In this document: positions 8,732 to 19,332 of the stretch, piece after piece | How the letters are laid out: every line of letters begins with the position of its first letter | Numbering within the stretch: the first letter of the stretch is position 1 | Source: Microlunatus flavus | Lineage (GTDB): Bacteria > Actinomycetota > Actinomycetes > Propionibacteriales > Propionibacteriaceae | NCBI RefSeq assembly: GCF_900110855.1 | Contig: NZ_FOFA01000010.1 | Location: 139,652-203,651, forward strand | Direction: 5' to 3' | DNA: 64,000 nucleotides | Made by a program: the position numbers and the translations under genes | Notes under the pieces: model-generated | What the model was told of the DNA's origin: nothing | Database searches by the model: none | The model's input: only the letters and a program-made list of their open reading frames with translations

Positions 8732-9931
8732 GTGACCCCCGACGCCCTGCACGAGGGCCGGAGGCTGCGTCTGCTCTACGCCTCCGTCGGCGGCGGGATC
8801 GGCACCCTGCTGCCGTACCTGGTCCTCTACCTCACCGGCCGCGGCCTCTCCCCCGCCGCGGCAGGTCTCGTGTCGGGGCTCATGTCGGGTGTCGGCGTCG
8901 GCGTCATCGCGCTCTGGGGACGTCTGGCCGACGGCCGGCTCGGGGTCGTCCGGGCGCTGCGCTGGTCGTTCGTGCTGTCCGCGCTCACCGCCCTGGCCCT
9001 GCTCGGCGCCGGGTCGTCGCCCGTCGCGGTCGTCGTCTGCGCCCTGCTGCTGGCGGCGGCGCGCGCGCCCGGCGAGGCGTTGTCCGACGCGCTGGCCGTC
9101 CGGACCCGGACGGGCGCCGCGGACTACGGCCGCATCCGGATGTGGGCCAGCGCTGGCTTCGCCCTCACCGTCGGCGTGGGGGGCCTCGTGCTCCAGCGGA
9201 CGGGGCTGTGGCTGGTCCTGCCCGCGTACGCGGCGACCTGCGTCGTCGCCGCGCTCGGCACCCGGGGGATGTCGGCCGCCGCGAGCGTCACCACCGGGCC
9301 CGCTGCGCCTGCTGCGGACGCGCCGGCCTCGGCCGCGCGGCTGCTGCCGCCCCGCGTGCTCGTCCTGCTCGCGGGGGTGCTCGTCTTCGGGGTGGCGATG
9401 GCGACGTCCTTCACGGTCCTGCCCCTGCGCATCGTCGACGTCGGCGGCGCGGTGGCCGTCGTCGGCGCCGCCTCCGTGGTCGGGGCGCTGGCGGAGATCC
9501 CGCTGATGCACCGCAGCTCGTGGCTCGCCGCGCACATGGGAGGGCGTCCGGCGGTGCTGCTCGGCGGCGTGATGTTCGCGGTGGCGCTGGTCGGTTACGG
9601 CGCGGTCAGCGACGCCTGGGGACTCGTCGCGGTGAGCGCGTTGCGCGGCGGCGGGTACGCCCTGGTCTACGTCGGGCTGGTCGTGAGCGTGCGGCGCGCG
9701 TTCCCGGCCGACCTGCAGGCCCGCGGGCAGGCGCTGCTGCAGACCGTCCTCATGGGCGTCGCGCCCATCGCCGGCGCCTCGCTCGGCGGGCTCGCGTACG
9801 GCCGCGTCGCCCCGGTGCTGCTGTTCGGCGCCGCCGGCGTCCTGGCCCTGCTCGGCACGGCGCTCGCCTGCAGCCGCTGGGCCGGCGCCGCCGCGACCCC
9901 GGGACGGGCCGTCACGCAGGTCGGGGCCTGA
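8732..9931 (+). CDS. MFS transporter (LacY/nucleoside-symporter-like)
   Basis: The 399-residue membrane protein has about 12 predicted helices. It opens with a short cytoplasmic tail and YASVGGGIGTLLPYLVLYL, like the MFS_1-like group that includes LacY-type and nucleoside:H+ symporters. A loop-2 motif LWGRLADGRLG follows the second pair of helices. TAGCGT at 8718-8723 lies 8 nt before the GTG start, so the message may be leaderless. No neighbouring enzyme indicates a substrate. The next gene starts 24 nt after the stop but has its own -10 box. Confidence 0.85.
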   Translation: MTPDALHEGRRLRLLYASVGGGIGTLLPYLVLYLTGRGLSPAAAGLVSGLMSGVGVGVIALWGRLADGRLGVVRALRWSFVLSALTALALLGAGSSPVAVVVCALLLAAARAPGEALSDALAVRTRTGAADYGRIRMWASAGFALTVGVGGLVLQRTGLWLVLPAYAATCVVAALGTRGMSAAASVTTGPAAPAADAPASAARLLPPRVLVLLAGVLVFGVAMATSFTVLPLRIVDVGGAVAVVGAASVVGALAEIPLMHRSSWLAAHMGGRPAVLLGGVMFAVALVGYGAVSDAWGLVAVSALRGGGYALVYVGLVVSVRRAFPADLQARGQALLQTVLMGVAPIAGASLGGLAYGRVAPVLLFGAAGVLALLGTALACSRWAGAAATPGRAVTQVGA

Positions 9932-9954
9932 GCGCGGCCGTCTACGCTTCGGGC

Positions 9955-11337
9955 GTGGCGAGGGCGCTGCGCGGACCGGTCGTCGCGTCCAGGCACGCCC
10001 GGCGCCGTCGACGCGCCGCGGCGCTCGCCGCCGTGCTCGTCCTGGTCCTGCTGGCCGGCTGCAGCTGGGGCGGGCAGGAGCCGGGGCTATTCACGACCCC
10101 GGCGCCGAGCGTCGCACCCGTGCCGGAGCCGGCCCCGTCCGCGACCGAGCCCTCGAGCAGCGTTCCCGCCGCGCGGCCCCGCCTCCCCGTCCTCGCCGAG
10201 GCGCTGTGGACCACCGCCGACGGCAACGGCGTCACCGTCCGCTTCGCCGTGCACGCGATCCGGCGCAGCACCGGCGTCACCGTCCTCGACTGGTCGGTGA
10301 CGCCGCTGGCCGGGCCCGGGCGCCGGGCGGGCGACCTGGTGCCCTCGGGGACGGACCTGGGCCTGACCCGCACGCTCGCCGCGGAGCAGGCCGTCGCCCT
10401 GCTCGACGTCGAGGGAGGCCGGGTCTACCGGCCGCTGGCCGACGTCGTCCGGCAACGGTTCCGACGCTGCCTGTGCACGCCGCTCTTCGTCGTCGCACCA
10501 CAGCTGCGGTTCGGCGAGACGACCCTGCTGCAGCTCGCGTTCCCGCCGCTGGCGGAGGGCACCAGCCGGCTCGACGTGGTGCTGCCGAACGTCGCCGTCG
10601 TCCCCGGGGTGCCGGTCTCCCCGCTCGGCATCACGCCCGTCGCGGAGCAGACGCCCGACCTCACCCGCCCGCCGGTGGCGGGCAACCCGGAGACCGGCGC
10701 GAAGACGTGGACGGCGCGCGACGCCGGCGGGCGCCAGCAGACCGTCGTGGTCAACGCGGTCGTCGCCGGCCGCGGCCTCACCTCCGTCGTCTGGACGCTG
10801 CACTCCGTCGACGACCAGCCGGGGCTCGGCAGCCAGCCCGGCCCGCCCCTGTCGACGCCGCCGCCCGCCGGTGTCAGGGTCCTCACCGACAACCCGGCGA
10901 GCGGCCCGCAGCTGCGGGTGCAGGGCCGGAAGGACCCGGTGCGGGTCCGGTGGACGACCGCGACCTTCGCCGACCGTCCGGCGTACGAGTGCCTCTGCTC
11001 CGGGCTCGGGCTGTGGTCGCGCGGGCTGCGCTACGGCGGCGGGTCCGCGCACCTGGCCACCCACGTCGGCCCGCTGCCGCCGGGCACCCGCCGCGTGGAC
11101 GTGCGGTTCCCCGGCCTGCCCGCGTTCACCGACGTCCCGGTCACCTGGCGGACCGACGTCACCGGCCGGGTCCAGACCGTCGAGCCCAGCCCCGACGCCA
11201 CCTGGACCTACGACGAGGCCGACCCGCCGAGCGGCTGGTCGGCCGACCGGTGGCCGACGCCGCTGCCGGACGAGCGGCAGCTGGGTGACTACGCCAGCCG
11301 CCCGGAACGCCTGCTCGCCGCCCTGCCCGGCGCCTGA
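9955..11337 (+). CDS. Secreted lipoprotein of unknown function
   Basis: A 460-residue protein with a basic N-terminus (RHARRRRR), a hydrophobic stretch and lipobox LLAGC, lipidated Cys36 and then a Pro/Ser/Ala-rich linker. Two similar beta-rich halves follow, each with a W-T segment (LWTTADGNGVTVRFAVHAI and KTWTARDAGGRQQTVVVNAV) and Cys-x-Cys pairs (CLCTPLF, YECLCSGLG), which suggests a duplicated extracellular domain held by disulfides. I do not recognise the family. The GTG start is fixed by TACGCT at 9943-9948, exactly 6 nt upstream, arguing for a leaderless mRNA. Confidence 0.8.
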   Translation: MARALRGPVVASRHARRRRRAAALAAVLVLVLLAGCSWGGQEPGLFTTPAPSVAPVPEPAPSATEPSSSVPAARPRLPVLAEALWTTADGNGVTVRFAVHAIRRSTGVTVLDWSVTPLAGPGRRAGDLVPSGTDLGLTRTLAAEQAVALLDVEGGRVYRPLADVVRQRFRRCLCTPLFVVAPQLRFGETTLLQLAFPPLAEGTSRLDVVLPNVAVVPGVPVSPLGITPVAEQTPDLTRPPVAGNPETGAKTWTARDAGGRQQTVVVNAVVAGRGLTSVVWTLHSVDDQPGLGSQPGPPLSTPPPAGVRVLTDNPASGPQLRVQGRKDPVRVRWTTATFADRPAYECLCSGLGLWSRGLRYGGGSAHLATHVGPLPPGTRRVDVRFPGLPAFTDVPVTWRTDVTGRVQTVEPSPDATWTYDEADPPSGWSADRWPTPLPDERQLGDYASRPERLLAALPGA

Positions 11338-11350
11338 CCTCCCGTCGAGA

Positions 11351-11397
11351 GGTAGGTTGCCGCGCCTTTCTGGCCGGGAAGCGCGCGGCAACCTACC
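11351..11397. terminator. Hairpin terminator after lipoprotein gene
   Basis: GGTAGGTTGCCGCGC (11351-11365) is perfectly complementary to 11383-11397, a 15-bp stem with a 17-nt loop, beginning 13 nt after the lipoprotein stop. It has no T-tract. Confidence 0.75.
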
Positions 11398-11478
11398 GCT
11401 CGGCGAGGGTCGGACAAGTACGGGCGAGGGCGGGTGCCAGCGGGCGTCCTTGGGGCCCGGGCGCCCCCAGGAACGCCA

Positions 11479-11510
11479 AGAGGCGGCCCCCCTCGCGGGG
11501 GACCGCCTCT
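11479..11510 (-). terminator. Terminator downstream of groEL
   Basis: AGAGGCGG (11479-11486) pairs with CCGCCTCT (11503-11510), extended inward by CCCCC/GGGGG around a short loop. It lies about 40 nt beyond the groEL stop and also faces the end of the convergent lipoprotein gene. Confidence 0.7.
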
Positions 11511-11548
11511 CGGTCAGGTCGTGCTGGTGGTGCGGGTGGAGCAGGGAC

Positions 11549-13294
<1,746 letters not shown>

Positions 13295-13302
13295 CCCCAT
13301 GT

Positions 13303-13329
13303 TTAGCACTCGCCCTGGGTGAGTGCAAA
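13303..13329 (-). promoter_or_regulatory. CIRCE element, copy 2 (distal)
   Basis: TTAGCACTC (13303-13311), nine spacer bases, then GAGTGCAAA (13321-13329) match the HrcA consensus with one mismatch. Only 8 bp separate it from the first CIRCE, so HrcA dimers could bind side by side over the groEL promoter. Confidence 0.9.
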
Positions 13330-13408
13330 CACTCCCCCGCGCCCGCGCGAGCCCGGGGCGACCGTCCCGAACGGCGGCTCTGGTTCCGGCTCCGGGACGG
13401 CGGCGCGC

Positions 13409-13487
13409 AGTTCTGACCGCTCGTCGGACGAGGACGCCACCGCAGAGCGTGAGGGTCGACCGACCTGCCCGACGAGGGGTCAGAATT
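13409..13487 (-). terminator. Imperfect long hairpin in the 355-bp gap upstream of groEL
   Basis: AGTTCTGACCGCTCGTCGG (from 13409) pairs, with a few mismatches, with CCGACGAGGGGTCAGAATT (ending 13487) across a loop of about 37 nt. It follows the stop of the minus-strand MFS gene and may terminate that transcript. Apart from this hairpin and the two CIRCE sites I see no other gene or signal in 13172-13526. Confidence 0.5.
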
Positions 13488-13526
13488 CCGCGGAACCGTC
13501 GCGGAGGTGGCACCCGCCCGCGGCGT

Positions 13527-14864
13527 TCAGGGCGTGAGCTCGGCGGCCGCCTCCGCCTCCGCGACGGGGCTGCGTACGGGCTGCGGCTCGGCGGGTGGCC
13601 GCCCGAGCGCGATGGAGAGGACGGCGGCGACCGCGCAGAGCGCCGCACCACCGAACCAGGCGAAGGTGTAGGTGCCGAAGGTGTCGCGTACGATGCCGGC
13701 GGCCAGCGCGGCGGTGGCGGCCCCGAGCTGGTGGCTCGCGAAGACCCAGCCGAAGACGATCGTCCCCTGCTCGCCGAAGATCCGGCGGCAGAGCGTGACC
13801 GTCGGCGGAACCGTCGCGACCCAGTCGAGCCCGTAGACGACGATGAAGACCACCATGCTCGGGTGCACCGAGGCCGACAGCAGCCAGGGCAGCAGGAGCA
13901 GCCCCACGCCACGGAACGTGTAGTAGGCCAGCAGCAGCAGCCGCGGGTCGACGCGGTCGGTGAACCAGCCCGACGCGATGGTCCCGACGATGTCGAAGAC
14001 CCCCACCACGGTGAGCAGGCCGGCGGCGGTGGTCGTGGCCATGCCGTGGTCGTGCGCGGAGGGGATGAAGTGCACCCCGATCAGCCCGTTGGTCGTCGCG
14101 CCGCAGATCGCGAACGCCGCGGCGAGCGCCCAGAACGCCCGGACCCGCGCGGCCTGCCGGAGCGCGGTGAGTGCGACGACCGCGGGGTTGCGCGTCGGCG
14201 GGGGTGGCGGCGGGAGGACCTCGGCACCCCCGTACGGCGGCAGCCCCACGTCGGAGGGGCGGTCGCGCAGCACCACCAGGACCAGGGGCAGGACCGCCAG
14301 CGCCGCGCCGGCGATCACCAGCGAGGCGACCTTCCAGCTCGTCACCTCGGCGAGGTAGGCCACGACGGGCAGGAACACCAGCTGCCCGGCCGCGCCCCCG
14401 GCGGTGAGGATCCCGAGCACCAGGCCCCGGCGCCGCACGAACCACGCGTTCGCCACGGTCGCGGCGAAGACCAGCGCCATCGACCCCGTGCCGAGCCCGA
14501 CGAGCAGGCCCCAGGTGAGCGTGAGCTGCCAGGCGGCCCGGGCGAAGACCGACAGCCCGGCGCCCGCCGCCACCAGGACGAGGGCGACGCCCGTGACCCG
14601 GCGAAGCCCGAAGCGCTGCATGAGCGCGGCCGCGAACGGTGCGGTGAGCCCGTAGAGGACGAGGTTCACGCTGACGGCCGCCGACATCGTCACCATCGAC
14701 CACCCGAGGCCGGTGTTCAGCGGGACCATGAGGGCCCCGGGCGCGGCGCGGAACGCCGCCGCTCCGACCAGGGCGGCGAAGGCCACCCCGGCCACGACCC
14801 AGGCGCGGTGCACCCGGGACGTCCGGGACCATGGGGCTGACGACACCGTGCTCGTACCGCTCAC
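13527..14864 (-). CDS. MFS transporter (monocarboxylate-porter-like)
   Basis: A 445-residue protein with 12 predicted membrane helices. The arrangement WSMVTMSAAVSVNLVLYGLTAPFAAALMQRFGLRR and a central NAWFVRRRGLVLGI loop resemble MFS carriers annotated as monocarboxylate or oxalate/formate-type. Start GTG 14864 is chosen because AGGAG lies 6 nt upstream; starts further upstream would add an Arg-rich, non-membrane extension. It is divergent from another MFS gene with a 125-bp gap. No substrate can be read from the context. Confidence 0.82.
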   Translation of the reverse strand: MSGTSTVSSAPWSRTSRVHRAWVVAGVAFAALVGAAAFRAAPGALMVPLNTGLGWSMVTMSAAVSVNLVLYGLTAPFAAALMQRFGLRRVTGVALVLVAAGAGLSVFARAAWQLTLTWGLLVGLGTGSMALVFAATVANAWFVRRRGLVLGILTAGGAAGQLVFLPVVAYLAEVTSWKVASLVIAGAALAVLPLVLVVLRDRPSDVGLPPYGGAEVLPPPPPPTRNPAVVALTALRQAARVRAFWALAAAFAICGATTNGLIGVHFIPSAHDHGMATTTAAGLLTVVGVFDIVGTIASGWFTDRVDPRLLLLAYYTFRGVGLLLLPWLLSASVHPSMVVFIVVYGLDWVATVPPTVTLCRRIFGEQGTIVFGWVFASHQLGAATAALAAGIVRDTFGTYTFAWFGGAALCAVAAVLSIALGRPPAEPQPVRSPVAEAEAAAELTP

Positions 14865-14989
14865 GAGGGCTCCTCGTCGACGTCGGACTCCGCGCAGACC
14901 CCTGCGCAGCGACGGCAACCATGGCGACGCTGCCCGCATTCCTGAGAGGCGCTCGGCAACTCGTGACCGTAAAGAAACATTCGCGAGGA

Positions 14990-16489
14990 ATGGACCGGCT
15001 ACACGTGCAGTTCCGACCAGACGTGGCCAGCCAGACCCAGACCTCTGTCGACGCAGCACCCGCGATCACGCGGGCCTCGGTGGGCCTGCGCTCCGAGCGC
15101 GGCCCGATCCTGCTGGGCGTCATGCTCAGCATGGGCCTCATCGCCATCGACGCGACCATCCTCGCCACGGCGGTGCCCTCGGTCGTCAACGACCTCGGCG
15201 GCTTCTCGCAGTTCCCCTGGCTGTTCTCGATCTTCCTGCTGACGCAGGCCGTGACGGTGCCGATCTTCGCCAAGCTGAGCGACTCGTACGGCCGCAAGCC
15301 GGTCATCCTGGCCGGCATCGCGGTCTTCGGCGTCGCTTCCGTGCTCTGCGGCGCGGCCTGGAGCATGCCCGCCCTGATCGCCTTCCGGGCGCTGCAGGGC
15401 CTGGGCGCCGGCGCCATCCAGCCCACCTGCATGACCATCGTCGGCGACATCTACTCCCTGCAGGAGCGGGCCAAGGTCCAGGGCTACCTGGCCAGCGTCT
15501 GGGCGATCTCCTCCGTCGTCGGCCCGACGCTCGGCGGCGTGTTCGTCGAGACGCTCGACTGGCGCTGGATCTTCTTCATCAACATCCCGCTCGCCCTGCT
15601 GGCCTTCGTGATGATCTCGCGCCGGTTCCACGAGAGGGTCGAGCGCGTGCGGCACCAGGTCGACGTCGCGGGCGCGGTCCTGCTGACGCTCGGCTCGTCG
15701 CTGCTGATCCTCGGCCTGCTCGAGGGTGGCGTCCTGTGGTCGTGGCTGACCCTGCCCGGCCTCGGCCTCCCGCTCCTCGGCGTGGCCCTCGTCGTCGCCT
15801 TCGCGTTCGTCGAGCGGCGCGCGGCCGAGCCGATCCTGCCGACCTGGATCTTCCGCAACCGCCTCCTGGTGAGCACGAGCATCGCCAGCCTCGCCGTCGG
15901 CGCCGTGCTGATCGGGCTGACCTCGTACGTCCCGCTCTACGCCCAGAACGTCCTCGGCCACAACGCGCTCGTCGCCGGCTTCGCGCTCGCCGCGCTGACC
16001 CTCGGCTGGCCGATCGCCGCGTCGCTGTCGGGCCGGGTCTACCTGCGCATCGGGTTCCGCTCGACCGCGCTGCTCGGCACGGTCATCGCCCTCGTCGGCG
16101 TGGCCGGGCTGACCCTGCTGCGCCCGACCACCTCCATCTGGCAGGTCGGCGCGACGTGCTTCGTCATCGGGATCGGCATGGGCTTCATCGCCGCCCCGAC
16201 GCTGGTCGCCGCGCAGTCGTCCGTCGAGTGGAACGTCCGCGGCGTCGTCACCGGCACCTCGATGTTCGCCCGCTCGATGGGCAGCGCGCTCGGCATCGCC
16301 GTCTTCGGCGCCATCGCCAACGCCGGACTCGGCACCAAGGTCGGCGGCCACACCACGACGGCCAGCTCGATCGCCCCGTCGGTCATGGCGAACGCGCTGC
16401 AGCACGTCTTCCTGGCCTCGGTGCTCGGCGCGGCCGTGATGCTCGTGGCGGTGCTCCTCATGCCGCGCCAGGTCAAGACCGTCGCCTGA
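14990..16489 (+). CDS. DHA2-family MFS drug exporter (EmrB/QacA type)
   Basis: About 499 residues with 14 predicted helices. Motif C-like DATILATAVPSVVNDL in helix 1 and the loop SDSYGRKPVILAGI identify the drug:H+ antiporter-2 family. The start is uncertain: ATG 14990 (preceded by GAGGA but too close for ideal spacing), GTG 15005 and GTG 15023 are all in frame. The neighbouring downstream ArsR gene is convergent and probably serves the next transporter instead. Confidence 0.83.
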   Translation: MDRLHVQFRPDVASQTQTSVDAAPAITRASVGLRSERGPILLGVMLSMGLIAIDATILATAVPSVVNDLGGFSQFPWLFSIFLLTQAVTVPIFAKLSDSYGRKPVILAGIAVFGVASVLCGAAWSMPALIAFRALQGLGAGAIQPTCMTIVGDIYSLQERAKVQGYLASVWAISSVVGPTLGGVFVETLDWRWIFFINIPLALLAFVMISRRFHERVERVRHQVDVAGAVLLTLGSSLLILGLLEGGVLWSWLTLPGLGLPLLGVALVVAFAFVERRAAEPILPTWIFRNRLLVSTSIASLAVGAVLIGLTSYVPLYAQNVLGHNALVAGFALAALTLGWPIAASLSGRVYLRIGFRSTALLGTVIALVGVAGLTLLRPTTSIWQVGATCFVIGIGMGFIAAPTLVAAQSSVEWNVRGVVTGTSMFARSMGSALGIAVFGAIANAGLGTKVGGHTTTASSIAPSVMANALQHVFLASVLGAAVMLVAVLLMPRQVKTVA

Positions 16490-16511
16490 GCCGCTCGTGC
16501 CGCACCGCCCA

Positions 16512-16847
16512 CTACCAGATGCGCTCGCCGTCCTGACCCGCCACCAGGGCGTCCACGAGGCCGGGGAAGCGCTCGTCGAGCTCGGCGCGCCGGAGCTGGA
16601 TCGCGTGCGTACGACCGGTGACGACGGTGCGGGTCAGGCCGGCCTCGCGCAGCGCCTTGAAGTGGTGCGACAGCGTCGACTTCTGCACCCCGAACGCCGC
16701 CCAGCCCTCCTCCGACTTGGCGTGCGGCTCCCCGTCGGAGAGGTCGCGGACGATCTGGAGCCGGATCGGGTCGGCGACGGCCGACAGCACCGCGACCAGC
16801 TGCACGTCGGCCATGTCGGGCACCGGGTAGCGGTCGGCGGGCTCCAC
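16512..16847 (-). CDS. ArsR/SmtB-family winged-helix regulator
   Basis: The 111-residue protein has the ArsR fold: LVAVLSAVADPIRLQIVRDL, then the recognition helix in VQKSTLSHHFKALREAGL, and a beta-wing TVVTGRTHAIQL. The Cys metal box ELCVCDL is replaced by DGEPHAKSEEGW, so it is not a classic metal sensor. The GTG start has AGGAGG 4-5 nt upstream. It is divergent from an MFS exporter with a perfect inverted repeat between them and is probably the exporter's repressor. Confidence 0.9.
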   Translation of the reverse strand: MEPADRYPVPDMADVQLVAVLSAVADPIRLQIVRDLSDGEPHAKSEEGWAAFGVQKSTLSHHFKALREAGLTRTVVTGRTHAIQLRRAELDERFPGLVDALVAGQDGERIW

Positions 16848-16862
16848 GCGTCCTCCTCAATT

Positions 16863-16880
16863 GTTCGACGTCCATCGAAC
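16863..16880. promoter_or_regulatory. Operator between arsR-type gene and MFS gene
   Basis: GTTCGA (16863-16868) and TCGAAC (16875-16880) form a perfect 6-6-6 inverted repeat. It lies 7 bp upstream of the MFS -10 box TAGCGT (16888-16893), where bound repressor would block the promoter. It is the likely ArsR-family binding site. Confidence 0.65.
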
Positions 16881-16900
16881 TATCTGGTAGCGTCATCGGT

Positions 16901-18214
16901 ATGACGACGATCGAACCATCGTACGGACGGGTCCGGACGGCCGCACGCCTCGCGCTGCTGGCCGGCGGGCTGTTCGTGGTGGGCACCAACGCGTTCGTGA
17001 TCGCGGGCGTGCTGCCGGCCATCGCCGGCGACCTCGGCACGACGCAGCCCGCCGTCGCGTCGTCGATCACCTGGTACGCGGCGGTGGTCGCCGTCGCGTC
17101 CCCGCTGGTCGGGGTCCTCCTCCCCCGCGCGCCGCGCACCGCCCTGATCGCGGTCGGGCTGCTGCTCGTCGCCGCGGGCACCGTGGTGGCCGCCTTCGCC
17201 CCGGGGCTGACCGTGTTCGTCGCCGGCCGGGTCCTGGCCGCGCTCGGCGGCGCCGCGCTGGTTCCGACCGCCACGGCGGCCGCCCCGACCCTGCTCCCGC
17301 CCGAGCGGCGGGGTCTCGCCCTCGCCGTGACCGGCCTCGGCTTCACGCTGGCCTCGGCGATCGGCTCCCCGGCGGGCACCGCCCTGGCCGCCGCCGTGGG
17401 GTGGCGCGTCACGATGCTCGCGCTCGCGGGGCTGGCCGTGCTGCTCGCCGGCGGCGTCGCGCTGCGCCTCGGCCACCTGCCGGCCGGCGCGCCGGTCAGC
17501 CTCGGGCGCAGGCTCGGCGTGCTCCGTGACCGCCGCGTGGTCCTCGTGCTCGCCGCCACCGCCCTCGTGACTGCCGGCTTCAACGTCGTCTACATCTTCA
17601 GCGCCCAGCTCAGCCACGCCGCGACGGGTGGCGACGGCCGGCTCCTCGCGCTGCTCCTGCTCCTCTACGGCGCCGGCGGGGTGGTGGGCACCGCGCTCGC
17701 CGGTCCCGTCACGGACCGCTTCGGCAACCGGCCGACCTCGGCGGTCGCCACCGGCGCGCTGGTCGCGGTGTTCGTGCTGCTCGCGCTCGAGGAGCGCTCC
17801 TTCGTGGCCCTCGCCGTGCTGTTCGCGGTGTGGGGCGTCGTCGCCTTCGCGGCCGTCGTCCCGCTCCAGCACCGCCTCGTCGGGATCGACCCGGCGACCG
17901 CCGGCCTCACCCTCGGCTGGTACTCGACCGCCATGTACGTCGGCATCGCCTGCGCCCCGCTGCTCGGCGCCGCGGCGCTGGCCGGTGGCGGAGCGGTCGA
18001 GCTGCCCCTCGCCGGGGCGGCGGCCACGGCGCTGGCGCTCGTGGCCTTCCAGCTCGGCTTCGTCGGGCGCGGGCACACGGCCGCCGAGGCCCAGCCCTCG
18101 GGTCAGACCACGGGTCAGACCTCGGGTCAGCCCTCGGGTCAGCCCTTGGGCGCGAGCTCCGAGACCAGCGGCACCACGTCGGCGATCGAGTCCTCCACCC
18201 GCGTCGGGCGGTAG
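16901..18214 (+). CDS. MFS transporter (DHA1/arabinose-efflux-like)
   Basis: A 437-residue, 12-helix exporter. It opens with LALLAGGLFVVGTNAFVIAGVLPAIAGDLG, typical of DHA1 carriers such as AraJ/YdhP-like proteins. TAGCGT sits 7 nt before the ATG, so the mRNA is probably leaderless. The last 38 or so residues are a Gly/Gln/Ser/Thr-rich hydrophilic tail encoded partly by a 12-bp tandem repeat. The final 76 bp overlap, antisense, the end of the HAD gene. Control by the divergent ArsR-type protein is likely. Confidence 0.88.
   Translation: MTTIEPSYGRVRTAARLALLAGGLFVVGTNAFVIAGVLPAIAGDLGTTQPAVASSITWYAAVVAVASPLVGVLLPRAPRTALIAVGLLLVAAGTVVAAFAPGLTVFVAGRVLAALGGAALVPTATAAAPTLLPPERRGLALAVTGLGFTLASAIGSPAGTALAAAVGWRVTMLALAGLAVLLAGGVALRLGHLPAGAPVSLGRRLGVLRDRRVVLVLAATALVTAGFNVVYIFSAQLSHAATGGDGRLLALLLLLYGAGGVVGTALAGPVTDRFGNRPTSAVATGALVAVFVLLALEERSFVALAVLFAVWGVVAFAAVVPLQHRLVGIDPATAGLTLGWYSTAMYVGIACAPLLGAAALAGGGAVELPLAGAAATALALVAFQLGFVGRGHTAAEAQPSGQTTGQTSGQPSGQPLGASSETSGTTSAIESSTRVGR
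18098..18145 (+). repeat. 12-bp tandem repeat in MFS tail / HAD terminus
   Basis: Four units of (T/A)CGGGTCAG(A/C)CC run head to tail and encode the SGQ(T/P) tail of the MFS protein. On the minus strand each unit contains TGA in the HAD frame, so the repeat supplies the HAD stop codon at 18139 and further stops behind it. Confidence 0.85.
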
Positions 18215-18939
18215 GGGAACGTCTCGATCTGGCTGCGCCGGGTCGAGCCGGTGAGCACGAGCACCGTGCGCAGGCCCGCCTCCATGCCGGCGATCACGTC
18301 GGTGTCCATCCGGTCCCCGATCATCACCGTCGTCTCGGAGTGGCCCTCGATGCGGTTCAGCGCCGAACGCATCATCAGCGGGTTGGGCTTGCCGACGAAG
18401 TAGGGCTTGATCCCCGTCGCCTGCCGGATCATGGCCGCCACCGAGCCGGTCGCCGGGAGCGAACCCTCCGGCGACGGGCCCGTCACGTCCGGGTTCGTCG
18501 CGATGAACCGCGCGCCCTTCTCGATGAGCCGGATCGCCCGGGTGATCGCCTCGAACGAGTAGGTCCGCGTCTCCCCCAGCACCACGTAGTCGGGGTCGCG
18601 CTCGGTCATCACGAAGCCGACCTCGTGCAGCGCCGACGTCAGCCCGGCCTCGCCGATCACGTACGCCGACCCGCCCGGCATCTGCTCGCCCAGGAACTGC
18701 GCCGTCGCCAGCGCCGACGTCCAGATCGACTCCTCCGGCAGGTCGATGCCGCTGCGCAGCAGCCGGGCCCGCAGGTCCCGCGCGGTGTAGATCGAGTTGT
18801 TCGTCAGCACCAGGAAGCGCAGGTCGTTCTCCTGCAGCGCCGCGATGAAGTCCGCCGCACCCGGCAGCGCCTGCTCCTCGTGGACGAGCACGCCGTCCAT
18901 GTCGGTCAGCCAGCAGGAGACGTGGTGGCGTTCGGTCAT
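18139..18939 (-). CDS. HAD-IIA family phosphatase (NagD-like)
   Basis: The 266-residue protein contains HAD motif I WLTDMDGVLV (nucleophile Asp13), motif II LVLTNNS, the cap domain, motif III Lys in VGKPNPLMM and motif IV MIGDRMDTDV. This order is that of NagD/p-nitrophenylphosphatase-like HAD-IIA enzymes, which dephosphorylate small phosphometabolites in the cytoplasm with Mg. ATG 18939 is chosen because it places the DxD motif at the normal N-terminal distance. The stop lies inside the 12-bp repeat shared with the convergent MFS gene. Confidence 0.93.
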   Translation of the reverse strand: MTERHHVSCWLTDMDGVLVHEEQALPGAADFIAALQENDLRFLVLTNNSIYTARDLRARLLRSGIDLPEESIWTSALATAQFLGEQMPGGSAYVIGEAGLTSALHEVGFVMTERDPDYVVLGETRTYSFEAITRAIRLIEKGARFIATNPDVTGPSPEGSLPATGSVAAMIRQATGIKPYFVGKPNPLMMRSALNRIEGHSETTVMIGDRMDTDVIAGMEAGLRTVLVLTGSTRRSQIETFPYRPTRVEDSIADVVPLVSELAPKG

Positions 18940-19011
18940 GCGTCCAGGCTGGCAGCACGGTTCCGCGAGCGGCTGCGGGGTCTTGCGGAGCCTCCGTACG
19001 CTGGGGGAGAC

Positions 19012-19260
19012 ATGCGCACCCTCCTCCGCCCCCTCCGGCTCGGCCTCCCGGCCCTCGCCGTCGTGGCGTTCGCGCTGGCCGGGTGCAGCGAACCCTCCTC
19101 TCCGTCCGCGCCGGAACCGACCCCGGCAGCACCCTCGAGCGCCCCGACTGCGAGCGGCATCGACCCGGGCTCGAGCACCGCCGGCAGCGACGGCCTCACG
19201 GTCCGCTACCTCGAGAAGGGCACGGTCAAGACCGTGCACGTGGAGGACTTCCCCCGCTGA
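19012..19260 (+). CDS. Small lipoprotein
   Basis: An 82-residue protein with signal sequence LGLPALAVVAFALAGC, lipidated Cys25, a Ser/Pro/Ala linker and a short C-terminal segment DGLTVRYLEKGTVKTVHVEDFPR. A GGGGGAG ribosome-binding site is just upstream, and TACGCT (18997-19002) is a plausible -10 box. I do not recognise the family. It is divergent from the HAD gene. Confidence 0.7.
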   Translation: MRTLLRPLRLGLPALAVVAFALAGCSEPSSPSAPEPTPAAPSSAPTASGIDPGSSTAGSDGLTVRYLEKGTVKTVHVEDFPR

Positions 19261-19332
19261 CCGCGGGTACGCCTCCCGAGCCTGTCGGGTGGCGCCCACG
19301 CCCTTGGCGTTCCTGAGCTCCCGCACGGCAGA

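Noticed and set aside
8683..11337. A single 884-codon frame covering both the MFS shadow and the lipoprotein
   Set aside because: Only the part from GTG 9955 is real; that start has a leaderless -10 box and a proper lipoprotein signal, while the upstream part is antiphase to the MFS gene.
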